Below, piece by piece: positions 33,618-42,206 of a stretch of 64,000 nt of DNA (within the stretch, counting starts at the first letter, position 1; the number at the start of each line of letters is the position of its first letter). Below the pieces are notes generated by a model. That model was not told where the DNA came from. It did no database searches and saw nothing but the letters and a program-made list of their open reading frames with translations. The DNA comes from Cellvibrio japonicus Ueda107 (lineage in GTDB: Bacteria > Pseudomonadota > Gammaproteobacteria > Pseudomonadales > Cellvibrionaceae), in assembly GCF_000019225.1 (NCBI RefSeq), contig NC_010995.1:934001-998000 (forward strand), given 5' to 3'. Both the position numbers and the translations under genes were made by a program.

Positions 33618-35540
33618 ATGAAAAAATACCTATGGCTTTGCTTGCTACCCGGCCTATTGCTGGGTTGTGGCAAGGAAAAAAGTTCGGCGGCCGCCGATGC
33701 GGCGGTTGCATCCGCCGATAATGCATCGCCTGCTGCCGCAAACGCCGGCATGCCAGCGGAGACATTTACCAACCCGATTTATCCCAACGGCGCCGACCCC
33801 TGGCTGGAATATTTTGAGGGCAATTATTATCTGACAACGACGACCTGGACTTCGCAACTGGTGATGCGCAAATCGCCGACACTCGCCGGTTTGGCGAATG
33901 CGACACCGGTGTATATCTGGTCCGAAAGTGAGTTGGAGCGCTGCTGTAATTTTTGGGCGTTTGAATTCCATCGCCTGAAAACCGAAAAAGGTTATCGCTG
34001 GTATGTGATGTATACCTCCGGTATTGCCGAAAACTTTGATCGCCAGCATTTGAGTGTGATTGAGAGTGAAGGCGATGACCCCATGGGGCCCTATACCTAT
34101 AAAGGGTCGCCTATGCCGGACAGCTGGAATATCGATGGCAATTACCTGGAGCACAACGGCCAGTTGTATTTGCTCTGGTCTGAATGGGTGGGCGATGAGC
34201 AATCCATCTTTATCGCCAGGATGGTGAATCCCTGGACCATCACCGGCGAGCGGGTGTTGATTGCAAAACCGGAGTACGAGTGGGAAAAATCCGGTATGAA
34301 AGTCAACGAAGGGCCGGAGATAATCAAGCGCAATAACCGCACCTTTATGGTGTATTCCGCCAGTTTTTGTAATACACCGGATTACAAACTGGGCGTGATT
34401 GAATTGGTCGGCGACGATCCGTTAAAACCGGATTCCTGGCATAAATTTGACCAGCCCTTCTTCAGTCGCGCCAACGGTGTGTATGGGCCTGGCCATAATG
34501 GTTTTTTCAAATCGCCGGATGGTACGGAAGACTGGTTGATTTATCACGGCAATGCCAGCGAGCAAGAGGGCTGTACCTCTACCCGTTCACTGCGCGCGCA
34601 ACAATTTACCTGGACAGACGATGACTTGCCCTTCTTTGGCGAGCCAGTTGCCAGCGGTGTTCCGGTGCAAGCACCTTCGGGCGAGAATGGCCCGCTGGTG
34701 ACAAAGGTGCAGGGCACCCAGGTACAACTGGTCAATAAAGCCGATGGACAATGCCTGGTGGTGGATGCCGAGGGCGCACGCCAGGCCGATTGTGCACAGG
34801 CGCAGCCCTGGACATTGGATTACACCACTGCAGGCCGCTATCGCCTGGTGACGTCCCAGGGTGAATTTTTAAGCGGTGCTTGCGATGCGGATAAAGGCTT
34901 GCAGCTATCACCCTGGTTAAACCAGCAGTGCCAGCAGTGGCACATTGCCCAGGAGCGCGATGGCTGGATCAGCCTTGCCAATGCACAATCGCAAGCACTG
35001 TTGCAACTGGCGGCCTGTGTCGAGCCGGCACCTGTCGAAAAAATCAAGGATATTGAAGATATTCCGCAGCTCGATCCGGTAAAGGCGAGCTGTGCGCAGT
35101 GGCGTATCCAGCCGGTGGGCGATGTTGCACTGTTAAGTGCGCAGAGCGGTAAAGCGCTGACTGCGGCGGATTGCAGTGCAGTGGCTGGTGCCAATGTGGA
35201 ACAGGATGAATGGCATAAGCGCGCCTGCCAGCGCTGGCAATTTGTATCGACCCAGGACGGCTTTTATCAACTGCAATCCAGCGCCAATACCAACACCTGT
35301 ATGACCGTGAACAGGGCGTCGATTGTGCCCGGTATGAATGTGGAGATGGGTAACTGCGAGGGTAATCACAGCCAGTGGAGTATTGATTACCTGAACGACG
35401 GCACCACAGCTATTCGCAACCGCAAAAGCCAGTTGGTGCTCGACCTTGCCAATTGTGGTGTTGCCAACCATACCAATATTGCACAAAGCCAGTGGTTCAA
35501 TATTCACTGCCAAAAATTCCAATTAAAAACCATTCCCTGA
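33618..35540 (+). CDS. GH43 lipoprotein with CBM13-type domains, exo-arabinofuranosidase-like
   Basis: 640 residues. Lipoprotein signal (LLLGC) and Ala/Ser-rich linker. GH43 domain (about 50-360): base Asp in PNGADPWLEYFEGNYYL, second Asp in SWNIDGNYLEHNGQ, acid Glu in KVNEGPEIIKRNNR, His in YGPGHNGFFKSPDG. The C-terminal half (about 375-640) is made of beta-trefoil lectin repeats (QWHIAQ, CQRWQF, SQWSID) with many cysteines. A close paralogue follows directly at 35737. Probably arabinose-releasing at the outer membrane. Confidence 0.85.
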   Translation: MKKYLWLCLLPGLLLGCGKEKSSAAADAAVASADNASPAAANAGMPAETFTNPIYPNGADPWLEYFEGNYYLTTTTWTSQLVMRKSPTLAGLANATPVYIWSESELERCCNFWAFEFHRLKTEKGYRWYVMYTSGIAENFDRQHLSVIESEGDDPMGPYTYKGSPMPDSWNIDGNYLEHNGQLYLLWSEWVGDEQSIFIARMVNPWTITGERVLIAKPEYEWEKSGMKVNEGPEIIKRNNRTFMVYSASFCNTPDYKLGVIELVGDDPLKPDSWHKFDQPFFSRANGVYGPGHNGFFKSPDGTEDWLIYHGNASEQEGCTSTRSLRAQQFTWTDDDLPFFGEPVASGVPVQAPSGENGPLVTKVQGTQVQLVNKADGQCLVVDAEGARQADCAQAQPWTLDYTTAGRYRLVTSQGEFLSGACDADKGLQLSPWLNQQCQQWHIAQERDGWISLANAQSQALLQLAACVEPAPVEKIKDIEDIPQLDPVKASCAQWRIQPVGDVALLSAQSGKALTAADCSAVAGANVEQDEWHKRACQRWQFVSTQDGFYQLQSSANTNTCMTVNRASIVPGMNVEMGNCEGNHSQWSIDYLNDGTTAIRNRKSQLVLDLANCGVANHTNIAQSQWFNIHCQKFQLKTIP

Positions 35541-35565
35541 TTTCCCCGTTTTGTGTCCCCCAGTT

Positions 35566-35592
35566 GAGTGAGCTTCGGCTCACTCCTTTTTT
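35566..35592 (+). terminator. Rho-independent terminator with TTCG loop
   Basis: GAGTGAGC-TTCG-GCTCACTC (35566-35585) followed by a T6 run. Confidence 0.93.
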
Positions 35593-35736
35593 AATAACGC
35601 TATTTTAATAACAACAATAACCATCCACGACAGAAGTATTCATCGGGTACCTTGCCCGGTGTTTGAGGTGTAGCAACAGGATGTTGTGCGTGTGGCTTCG
35701 GCCATGTCGTTCATTAACAATAAACAGGAATTCACT

Positions 35737-37611
35737 ATGGACGCTGTCTTTTTTTCGGCCCTGCGCAGGGCTTTGGTGTTGTTGTGTGTGTTATTTCCGC
35801 TCTTGGGGCATGCACAGACAACCTTTAATAATCCACTCTTTGCCAATGGCGCCGATCCCTGGGTGCAGTTTTACCAGGGCAATTACTACGCGCTGACGAC
35901 CACCTGGACATCGCAAATTGCCATGCGCAAATCGCCCACCCTGGCGGGGCTTGCCAGTGCAACACCGACCTATATCTGGTCGGATACCACAGCCTCGCGC
36001 TGCTGTAATTTCTGGGCATTTGAAATGCATCGCTTAAATGGCCCCAGTGGTTGGCGCTGGTACATTATCTACACGGCGGGAATCAGCGGTGACCTGGGCG
36101 GCCAGCGCAACCATGTATTGGAAAGTGAAGGGGATGATCCCATGGGGCCTTATCGCTATCGCGGTACGCCCATGAGTTCTACCTGGAATATTGATGGCAC
36201 CTACCTGGAGCACAACGGCAGTTTGTATTTGCTCTGGTCGGAATGGCAGGGGGCTTACCAAACCTTGTTTATCCAGGCGATGAGTAATCCCTGGACGGTA
36301 ACGGGCTCCAGGGTGGCCATTGCTTCACCAGCCTATTCCTGGGAATTGGTGGGGGCTAATGTCAACGAAGCGCCTGTGGTGTTAAAGCGCAACGGTCGTA
36401 CCTTTGTGATCTATTCAGCCAGTTCGTGCAGCACGGCGGATTACAAGTTGGGACAGTTGGAATTAACTGGCACCAATCCACTCCTGGCATCCTCCTGGGC
36501 TAAAACCACTGCACCGGTATTCCAGCAAGCCAATGGTGTCTATGGCCCCGGCCATAATGGTTTCTTTACCTCGCCAGACGGTACAGAGAATTGGATTGCC
36601 TATCATGCCAACGCATCGGCCTCGCAAGGTTGTGGCGATACCCGCTCTTTACGCGCACAAAAATTTACCTGGAATAGCAATGGCACGCCTAATTTCGGCA
36701 GTCCGGTTGCGACCTCGACAGCCATAGCCGTGCCCTCGGGCGATAATGGGCCACTCACCACTGTGGTGCGCGGTGCGACTGTACAATTGGTCAATCGCAA
36801 CAGTGGCTTATGCCTGGGTATTAATAGCAATTCCACCTCGGGTGGTGCAGCGGCGGTATTGCGCAATTGTTCCGCCAGTTCCAGCCAATGGGTGTTGGAT
36901 TATGCCGCCAGTGGTTTTTATCGTTTATCCAATAGCAATTCCGGGCAGTTTTTGGAAATCGGTAATTGCAGCGGCAGTGATGGCGCGGCCAGTAACCAGT
37001 GGCCCTGGTTGAATAATACCTGCCAGCAGTGGTCACTTGATACGACCAGTGATGGCTGGTTGCGCCTGACCAATCGCAACAGCAATAAAGTCCTGGATGC
37101 GGCCTATTGTGGTGTTAGTGAAAACACTGCCGTGCAGCAGTGGAGTTGGTTAAGCAACGCCTGCCAGGAGTGGCGTATACAACCGGTAGGCACGGTAGCT
37201 ATTGTGAGCGCGCAAAGTGGCAAGGCAGTAGAAGTGCCCAACTGTTCCAGTGCGAGTAATCTGGTATTAAACCAGTACGAGTGGCTGGACACCAATTGCC
37301 AGAAGTGGACGTTTACGCACACGGATAATGGTTATTATCAGGTGAAACCCTTGCACAACAGCAGCGCCTGTATGCAGGTAAGCGGCTCATCAACCAGCGC
37401 AGGCACGAGCCTGGTACAAGGCAGTTGCAGCGGCAACGCCGCACAATGGCGACTCTTGCCGCAAGCGGATGGCACCCTGCGCTTTACCGCACGCCACTCG
37501 GGGTTATCGCTGGATATTATGAATTGCTCCATCGCCAATGGCGCAACCCTAAACCAATACACCTGGCTCAATAACCTGTGCCAGAAATTCAGTTTGCGTG
37601 CGGCTAATTAA
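35737..37611 (+). CDS. Secreted GH43 with CBM13-type domains, paralogue of the preceding gene
   Basis: 624 residues from ATG 35737 (RBS CAGGA); the frame is open from 35686. It has a cleavable signal peptide (LLGHAQ) rather than a lipobox, so it should be soluble or periplasmic/secreted where its paralogue is anchored. GH43 residues match: FANGADPWVQF, TWNIDGTYLEHNG, NVNEAPVVLKRNGR, YGPGHNGFFTSPDG. The lectin half carries repeats (CQQWSL, CQEWRI, CQKWTF, CQKFSL). The pair probably arose by tandem duplication, then changed location. Activity on arabinan side chains is inferred. Confidence 0.85.
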   Translation: MDAVFFSALRRALVLLCVLFPLLGHAQTTFNNPLFANGADPWVQFYQGNYYALTTTWTSQIAMRKSPTLAGLASATPTYIWSDTTASRCCNFWAFEMHRLNGPSGWRWYIIYTAGISGDLGGQRNHVLESEGDDPMGPYRYRGTPMSSTWNIDGTYLEHNGSLYLLWSEWQGAYQTLFIQAMSNPWTVTGSRVAIASPAYSWELVGANVNEAPVVLKRNGRTFVIYSASSCSTADYKLGQLELTGTNPLLASSWAKTTAPVFQQANGVYGPGHNGFFTSPDGTENWIAYHANASASQGCGDTRSLRAQKFTWNSNGTPNFGSPVATSTAIAVPSGDNGPLTTVVRGATVQLVNRNSGLCLGINSNSTSGGAAAVLRNCSASSSQWVLDYAASGFYRLSNSNSGQFLEIGNCSGSDGAASNQWPWLNNTCQQWSLDTTSDGWLRLTNRNSNKVLDAAYCGVSENTAVQQWSWLSNACQEWRIQPVGTVAIVSAQSGKAVEVPNCSSASNLVLNQYEWLDTNCQKWTFTHTDNGYYQVKPLHNSSACMQVSGSSTSAGTSLVQGSCSGNAAQWRLLPQADGTLRFTARHSGLSLDIMNCSIANGATLNQYTWLNNLCQKFSLRAAN

Positions 37612-37631
37612 GTAAACGCTTTTTATGTGTT

Positions 37632-37665
37632 CAAAGCCACCGGGGCTGTGTGTCCGGTGGCTTTG
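37632..37665. repeat. Perfect 12-bp inverted repeat after the second GH43-CBM13 gene
   Basis: CAAAGCCACCGG (37632-37643) and CCGGTGGCTTTG (37654-37665). No T-run, but the strong stem could end transcription or protect the mRNA. Confidence 0.6.
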
Positions 37666-37729
37666 AATCTGTCTGTTTAGGTGTTACTGGAACTTCTCAC
37701 CTGTCTCCAGGTTTGTGGTGTGTTGCAAT

Positions 37730-37746
37730 AGTCCCAAAATGGGACT
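37730..37746. promoter_or_regulatory. Palindromic operator candidate of higBA
   Basis: AGTCCCA-AAA-TGGGACT, a perfect 7-bp inverted repeat ending 12 bases before the higB start. This is where a HigA-type antitoxin would bind to repress its own operon. Confidence 0.6.
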
Positions 37747-37757
37747 GCCCTGAAGCT

Positions 37758-38060
37758 ATGAGAATAATTGCTTTATCCACATTAACGTCATTTTGGGAAA
37801 CCAATCCTGCCTTTGCTGACTCGACAGAACCGTGCCTGGTGTGGTATCGCCATGTGTTAAAAGCAGATTGGACATCACCTGCCGATGTTAAACAGGATTT
37901 TAGGAGTGCCAGTATCCTCAAGGATGGGCGGGTCGTATTTAACATTGCAGGCAACAAATATCGATTAGTTGTGTGGACTAACTATCCATACCGTGTGATT
38001 TATATACGCTTTATTAGTACTCACGCTGAATATGACAAAATTGATGTGCAAACCATTTAA
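37758..38060 (+). CDS. higB: HigB-type mRNA interferase toxin
   Basis: 100 residues, RelE-superfamily toxin that cuts mRNA on the ribosome. Family pattern is clear: ADWTSPADVKQDFRSASIL, DGRVVFNIAGNKYRLVVWTN, and FISTHAEYDKIDVQTI at the end. The ATG at 37758 is the correct family start; the frame is open from 37650, but that part overlaps the promoter. HigA follows 17 bp downstream, the toxin-first order usual for HigBA. Confidence 0.9.
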   Translation: MRIIALSTLTSFWETNPAFADSTEPCLVWYRHVLKADWTSPADVKQDFRSASILKDGRVVFNIAGNKYRLVVWTNYPYRVIYIRFISTHAEYDKIDVQTI

Positions 38061-38077
38061 TGTTGAGGTAGCCCACT

Positions 38078-38461
38078 ATGGACATTAAGCCAATTAGGAC
38101 TGATGCCGATTATCGTGCGGCGTTGAAAGAAATAGAAAATCTGATGATGGTGGAGTTCGATTCGCCGGAAGGCGAAAAACTGGACGTATTGGTTACGTTG
38201 GTGGAAGCCTATGAGACAAAACACTTTCCAATGGATTTACCTGACCCGGTCGAAGCAATTAAATTTGAAATGGAGCGCAAGGGATTAACGGTTAAAGACC
38301 TTGAGCCCATGATCGGAAAAAGCAATCGGGTCTATGAAGTGCTTACTCATAAGCGTTCATTAACATTGAAAATGATTTGGAAACTAAATAGAGAGTTAGG
38401 TATTCCTGCTGAATCGCTCATAAAGCCGCCGGCAACACTACGAAATCAGGCCTTGAATTAG
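38078..38461 (+). CDS. higA: HigA-type antitoxin
   Basis: 127 residues. N-terminal segment (MDIKPIRTDADYRAALKEIE) that would bind the toxin, then a helix-turn-helix (VEAIKFEMERKGLTVKDLEP and following, NRVYEVLTHKRSLTL). It neutralises HigB and autoregulates the pair. No RBS of note; coupling to higB is likely. Confidence 0.9.
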   Translation: MDIKPIRTDADYRAALKEIENLMMVEFDSPEGEKLDVLVTLVEAYETKHFPMDLPDPVEAIKFEMERKGLTVKDLEPMIGKSNRVYEVLTHKRSLTLKMIWKLNRELGIPAESLIKPPATLRNQALN

Positions 38462-38667
38462 ATGCGAAATCATTTTTCTACTTAGTTTCATAATGTCCTC
38501 AGGGAAGAAAGATTATTCAGAACTAAAGCTATTTTTGGCTATTCCTTAAATCGCTTATTACACAAAATAAGATGAAAATTACATGGATTTTGACACAACA
38601 ATAAAATCATTCTTTGACAATATATTATCTCCCTATTTCCTCATATGTGGCTATGTCCACTCCCCCA

Positions 38668-39513
38668 TTAATGAGACATCTCTAAACTGGAGTTTTCCAG
38701 TTTTGCTCGGTACGCGGCTGGCGGTAAATGACCAAGACTTTCGTGAGTTCGCTCTTCGTTGTAATCCATTCGCCAGAACCACGCCATTTCCCGCACTTGC
38801 GTTAATGATTCAAATAAATAAGCATTTAAAAACTCTCGCCGGAAAGAACCGTTGAATCGCTCAACAAAACCATTCTGTTGCGGCTTGCCCGGTTCGATAT
38901 AAACAAGCCTAATACCGTTTTCCTCACACCAATCAGTCAGCCTCGCTGATATCAGTTCAGGTCCATTATCAACACGTAACTGTGTGGGTAGTCCACGCTC
39001 AACCTTGATCTGCTCCAGCGCTCGAACCACCCGCTCAGCGGGCAAGGAGGTATCCACTTCAATGGCTAAACACTCACGAGTTCCTTCATCCAATACATTC
39101 AATGTGCGAAAGCGTTTGCCGCAATACAAACTATCGTGCATAAAATCCAACGCCCATTGATGATTAGCTTGTGCAACAACAGCCAACGGTTGAACAATCC
39201 GCCTGGGTAAAACGCGCTTGACCCGACGTTTCAAGTTCAGACCCATCTGGCAATACACACGATATACGCGCTTGTGATTGAACGGATAACCTTTGTGGCG
39301 AATTCTCCCGTAACATTTCCAAAAACCCGCTTGCGGTGAACGTTTCAATTCGTTGTTAATCGCATCAATGACAGCAGCATCGCATTTACGCCAGTCGCGT
39401 TCAGGGCGGTAGTAACTGGCTCGACTGAGATCAGCCAGCTTGCACGCACTGGCAATATCAATGCCGTGCTCAACCAAAGCCTGTGCGCAGGTTTTCTTTT
39501 CTGCTGTCACCAA
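38668..39513 (-). CDS. IS3-family transposase OrfB (DDE integrase core)
   Basis: 281 residues, rve-type catalytic domain. The DDE residues lie in QWALDFMHDSLY, LRVDNGPELISARL and NGFVERFNGSFRREFLN. An HTH_21 region precedes it (SPQAGFWKCYGRIRHKGYPF). It overlaps orfA by seven bases and is expressed mainly as a fusion through programmed frameshifting. Confidence 0.94.
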   Translation of the reverse strand: MVTAEKKTCAQALVEHGIDIASACKLADLSRASYYRPERDWRKCDAAVIDAINNELKRSPQAGFWKCYGRIRHKGYPFNHKRVYRVYCQMGLNLKRRVKRVLPRRIVQPLAVVAQANHQWALDFMHDSLYCGKRFRTLNVLDEGTRECLAIEVDTSLPAERVVRALEQIKVERGLPTQLRVDNGPELISARLTDWCEENGIRLVYIEPGKPQQNGFVERFNGSFRREFLNAYLFESLTQVREMAWFWRMDYNEERTHESLGHLPPAAYRAKLENSSLEMSH

Positions 39514-39776
39514 CCCTTTTTTGCAAACAACTCCTTCATGGCCTGGTTTTGAAGGCTGACGTCAGCAAACATCTTTTTCAGTTTGGCGTTTTCCTCTTCA
39601 AGCTCGCGCATGCGTTTAAGCTCTGAGGTGTCCATACCGCCATATTTTGACTTCCAGTTGTAGTAGGTCGCGTTGCTAATGCCATGCTTACGGCACACGG
39701 TTTCTACTTTCATGCCAGCATCCACTTCTTTGAGAATGCTGAATATTTGGGTTTCGGTGAATCGTGATTTTTTCAT
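39507..39776 (-). CDS. IS3-family transposase OrfA
   Basis: 89 residues, helix-turn-helix (FTETQIFSILKEVDAG; CRKHGISNATYYNWKSKYGG) followed by a leucine-zipper-like helix (LKRMRELEEENAKLKKMFAD). Binds the IS ends. Near its end a slippery GCAAAAAAG (39516-39523 on this strand) allows -1 frameshifting into orfB to make the OrfAB transposase. Confidence 0.93.
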   Translation of the reverse strand: MKKSRFTETQIFSILKEVDAGMKVETVCRKHGISNATYYNWKSKYGGMDTSELKRMRELEEENAKLKKMFADVSLQNQAMKELFAKKGW

Positions 39777-39846
39777 AGTGGCCTCCTGAGGTAATATTCT
39801 CAGAAAACTCCAGTTATGTCTGTCTCAGGATAGGGGAAGTGGACAG

Positions 39847-40209
39847 CTATATCTTAATAACTGGCCCTTTGAGCAGGGTGTATATGGTTATAATAAGACC
39901 ACTAGCACCAATATAAATAAAGAAAAACAGGGTGTATTTTGCATCCTCGGTTGTTGACCCGGGTTTTAAAATGTAGTTTTTAACTGCGTCGATATGGAAA
40001 GCGGAAATCCCAGTGATAAGAAGAAAACACGAAAGTAAAAGGAAAAAAATTAAATAAAATACTTGAGAAATGAAGATTGATAAAAATACTGCTATCAAGG
40101 CAAGCACAGAGCTGTATAAGAGGTAATTTTGTATAGCATCCCTGTTAATGTGCTGCCATACAAAATTTCCGCCAGTTGTTGATATAAAGTAATTAATTAT
40201 TTTTTTCAT
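39847..40209 (-). CDS. Small membrane protein, possible immunity protein
   Basis: 120 residues with about three membrane helices (LLYSSVLALIAVFLSIFISQ; IFFLLLSCFLLITGISA; TLFFFIYIGASGLIITIY). It lies downstream of the last tip/immunity pair of the RHS locus and in the same orientation, so it may be an old immunity protein, but no family was recognised. The IS3 element ends just at its stop codon. Confidence 0.5.
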   Translation of the reverse strand: MKKIINYFISTTGGNFVWQHINRDAIQNYLLYSSVLALIAVFLSIFISQVFYLIFFLLLSCFLLITGISAFHIDAVKNYILKPGSTTEDAKYTLFFFIYIGASGLIITIYTLLKGPVIKI

Positions 40210-40288
40210 GGATTATTTTTATTTGCAATAAAGCCTGTCTAGGTTATAAATGCGTGGTGTTTCATTGGGGATCCGTAATTTCATTTAA

Positions 40289-40930
40289 TTAGGTCTCACG
40301 AATTACCTCTATTTTTCTGTTGCCAATCATATTTAGTACTAATTTTTCCTGGCTTACCCAATCGATACGGCCAAAGTAAATTTGAATATGGAACTCATCA
40401 GGCGCACATCGATCTATAAGATACTTTTCTAAGGATTTTCCTCTTCCAATTTGCATATAGATTCGTGCCTCCTGCATTTCCTGCTCACAAACGATTCTGG
40501 CTTTGGTGTTTTCAAAAGGGCTTGCCTGTAGCTTTCCTTCAAATACATTCAGGAAATTATGATTTTCCACATATTTTCGTGCGGTTTCTATGAATGAGAC
40601 ATCCATGCCCCGTGCAATAAAGGCATGATGAACTGCGCTGGAAACAAAATCCAGCATAAAGTGCTGTTGCTTTTCATTTGGCCACGACAAAAAGTCATCT
40701 GCTGGAAAATTATGATTAACAACTAAAACGCCTAATAGAATTTTATTATTTCCTGAATTGTCTGAATCATTAAATCTAATAGATAGTTTCCAAAATTCTT
40801 CGGTTTTAGTTTTGGGCATTCCTTTTACAAAAAGGGCACAAACTACTCTGGACATATATTCAATTTTTTTATCATTTCCAGCTAGAGGTCTTTTTGCACA
40901 TAAATCTATTTCTTTAAAAATACGTGACAT
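40289..40930 (-). CDS. Putative immunity protein (second copy)
   Basis: 213 residues from ATG 40930 with GGAGG upstream. A paralogue of the protein at 43215 (shared KRPLAGND, IEYMSRV, ALFxKGMPK, IQIYFGRIDW and the ending RKIEVIRE). It overlaps the end of the orphan toxin tip by one base, just as the other copy overlaps the full RHS gene. The role as immunity protein is inferred from position; no named family recognised. Confidence 0.65.
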   Translation of the reverse strand: MSRIFKEIDLCAKRPLAGNDKKIEYMSRVVCALFVKGMPKTKTEEFWKLSIRFNDSDNSGNNKILLGVLVVNHNFPADDFLSWPNEKQQHFMLDFVSSAVHHAFIARGMDVSFIETARKYVENHNFLNVFEGKLQASPFENTKARIVCEQEMQEARIYMQIGRGKSLEKYLIDRCAPDEFHIQIYFGRIDWVSQEKLVLNMIGNRKIEVIRET

Positions 40931-41325
40931 CAGCAACCTCCGGATTGTTCTGGTTTAGGGCGACATTGCAACCGCAATGAGTGTCCATCTGCTTTTAATT
41001 GATTGGTTGCCGCCTGCTCACTATTAAGTGCTGCTTCACGACCAGGAATATTTGTCTCTTTCACCGAGGCCTCATATTTGTCTGTGTTTTCTGTTTTATT
41101 CTGAGCATTCACTTGAGAGTTTGCTCTTGGAGAGCTGCCATCTTTATTCAGCTTTTGTCCACTAATACCTTTTTTCTTCACGTCACCTGTCGTTTTATCA
41201 CGAATTTCGTAACGGTGCTGGGGCTTCTTGCTAAGCTTACTGTTTCCGTGCGTTTTTGTGTAAGCTGCTTTTGCAGCTGCCTCAGTTGATGTACTAACTG
41301 TGGAGTAATAAACTCGCTCGGCCGT
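40930..41325 (-). pseudogene. Orphan RHS toxin tip (URI/GIY-YIG-like), no core
   Basis: An open frame without a start of its own, homologous to the C-terminal 95 residues of the full RHS gene: VSTSTEAAAKAAYTKTHGN, KPQHRYEIRDKTTGDVKKKG, KLNKDGSSPRANSQVNAQNK. It has diverged near the end (SLRLQCRPKPEQSGGC). Homology to the RHS gene begins abruptly near 41300. It is thus a displaced tip that could recombine back onto the core; the internal GTG at 41181 is unlikely to be used. Confidence 0.7.
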
Positions 41326-41372
41326 TCATAAAAAAGCCACAGGCAACATGGTTGATCGGGGCTTTTTCAATC

Positions 41373-41489
41373 TTAGAAAAAGATGCTTACTCCGGTGATT
41401 AATAGGTAGGTCATCCATATCCAGATGGCCACATATAAAAATGAAATTAAATAAAAGCCAATTGCTCCTTCACTCTTTCGCATAGTCAT
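41373..41489 (-). CDS. Small membrane peptide, probable immunity remnant
   Basis: 38 residues with one or two helices (AIGFYLISFLYVAIWIWMTY). The frame is open upstream of the ATG by about 25 codons and looks coding, so it may be the tail of a truncated gene. It sits between two displaced RHS tips, where an immunity gene would be expected. Confidence 0.35.
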   Translation of the reverse strand: MTMRKSEGAIGFYLISFLYVAIWIWMTYLLITGVSIFF

Positions 41490-41578
41490 TGTTTCACCAT
41501 AAGCAGAGTGAAGAACTCCTGTTTTAAATACAATGAAAATAGTCCTTCCAAAAAATCAATACCATAAAAATGATACTA

Positions 41579-41925
41579 TTAACATTCTGAATTTTCTTGC
41601 CAATTTATCTTGGCTGATACAGATTCTCCTATGACGTCTTGTTCTCCTTGTCTTAATTTCGCTGATGACCGGGTTGATATTCCGTAAGTGTCGTAAGTAT
41701 TGGCTTTGATTACGCTGTTGGCCGGATTGCTCACGGCAATAATGGAACCCTGATGGTCATTGTGCAGATAGCGGCGGTTGGTGCTGGACGCGCTGCTGCC
41801 TTCATACCAGACAACCGGGTTGTCTACCCGCGAGCCGTGCAGGTAGGACCTGAGCAGTGAGTCTGTTGAGGAATATTCCGTAATCAATGTATCTGGGTGA
41901 TAACACCCTTGGCATTTAGCTTATA
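41579..41925 (-). pseudogene. RHS core fragment with broken tip
   Basis: Repeats the end of the RHS core (LLRSYLHGSRVDNPVVWYEG, HNDHQGSIIAVSNPANS, YDTYGI), then leaves it at once for an unrelated 30-residue tail (STRSSAKLRQGEQDVIG). At the 5' side it has lost the LYDGDA part by deletion, which shifts the frame. A decayed displaced tip. Confidence 0.75.
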
Positions 41926-41992
41926 GTGCTTCTCCAGAAGAGCCCTGTTGCATTTGCAATATCAGGGCTTAATAAAAAGATAACTAGGAAAT

Positions 41993-42205
41993 TTATCTTT
42001 TATCTTTTATCTTTGGAAATAATACATCTTTAATGACTTTTCGGTTTATCCAAAAAATCACAAATTGTAAAAATATAAAGCAGTAAATAGTTGCTTTTAG
42101 ACCACTATCGTAACCGTGCAAAACCCACATTGATACACCAAATATCGCAGTTAAAATTCCGTAGTAAAACTCTTGTAATATTAGAAATAATATGAGCGAT
42201 TTCAT
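41993..42205 (-). CDS. 70-residue two-helix membrane protein, candidate immunity protein
   Basis: Two membrane helices (LILFLILQEFYYGILTAIFG; LKATIYCFIFLQFVIFWINR) and a basic tail. It starts one base after the stop of the orphan tip at 42207, the position of an immunity gene. Its membrane nature would fit the Gly/Ala-rich, possibly membrane-active tip before it. Confidence 0.55.
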   Translation of the reverse strand: MKSLILFLILQEFYYGILTAIFGVSMWVLHGYDSGLKATIYCFIFLQFVIFWINRKVIKDVLFPKIKDKR

Positions 42206-42206
42206 T

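Larger units (their letters stand above)
38654..39845 (-). mobile_element. Complete IS3-family insertion sequence
   Basis: 1192 bp with terminal inverted repeats starting TGTCCACT(C/T)CCCC and ending in similar TAACTGGAGTTTTC/AAACTGGAGTTTTC. A 4-bp direct repeat GCTA flanks it (38650-38653 and 39846-39849), so insertion is fairly recent. It carries overlapping orfA and orfB on the minus strand. The minus-strand gene at 39847 ends exactly in the duplicated target and is intact. Confidence 0.92.

Noticed and set aside
38583..38855. Plus-strand gene interrupted by the IS3 element
   Set aside because: Joining the flanks without the IS gives only a 45-residue frame opposite the intact minus-strand gene at 39847; no coding evidence.
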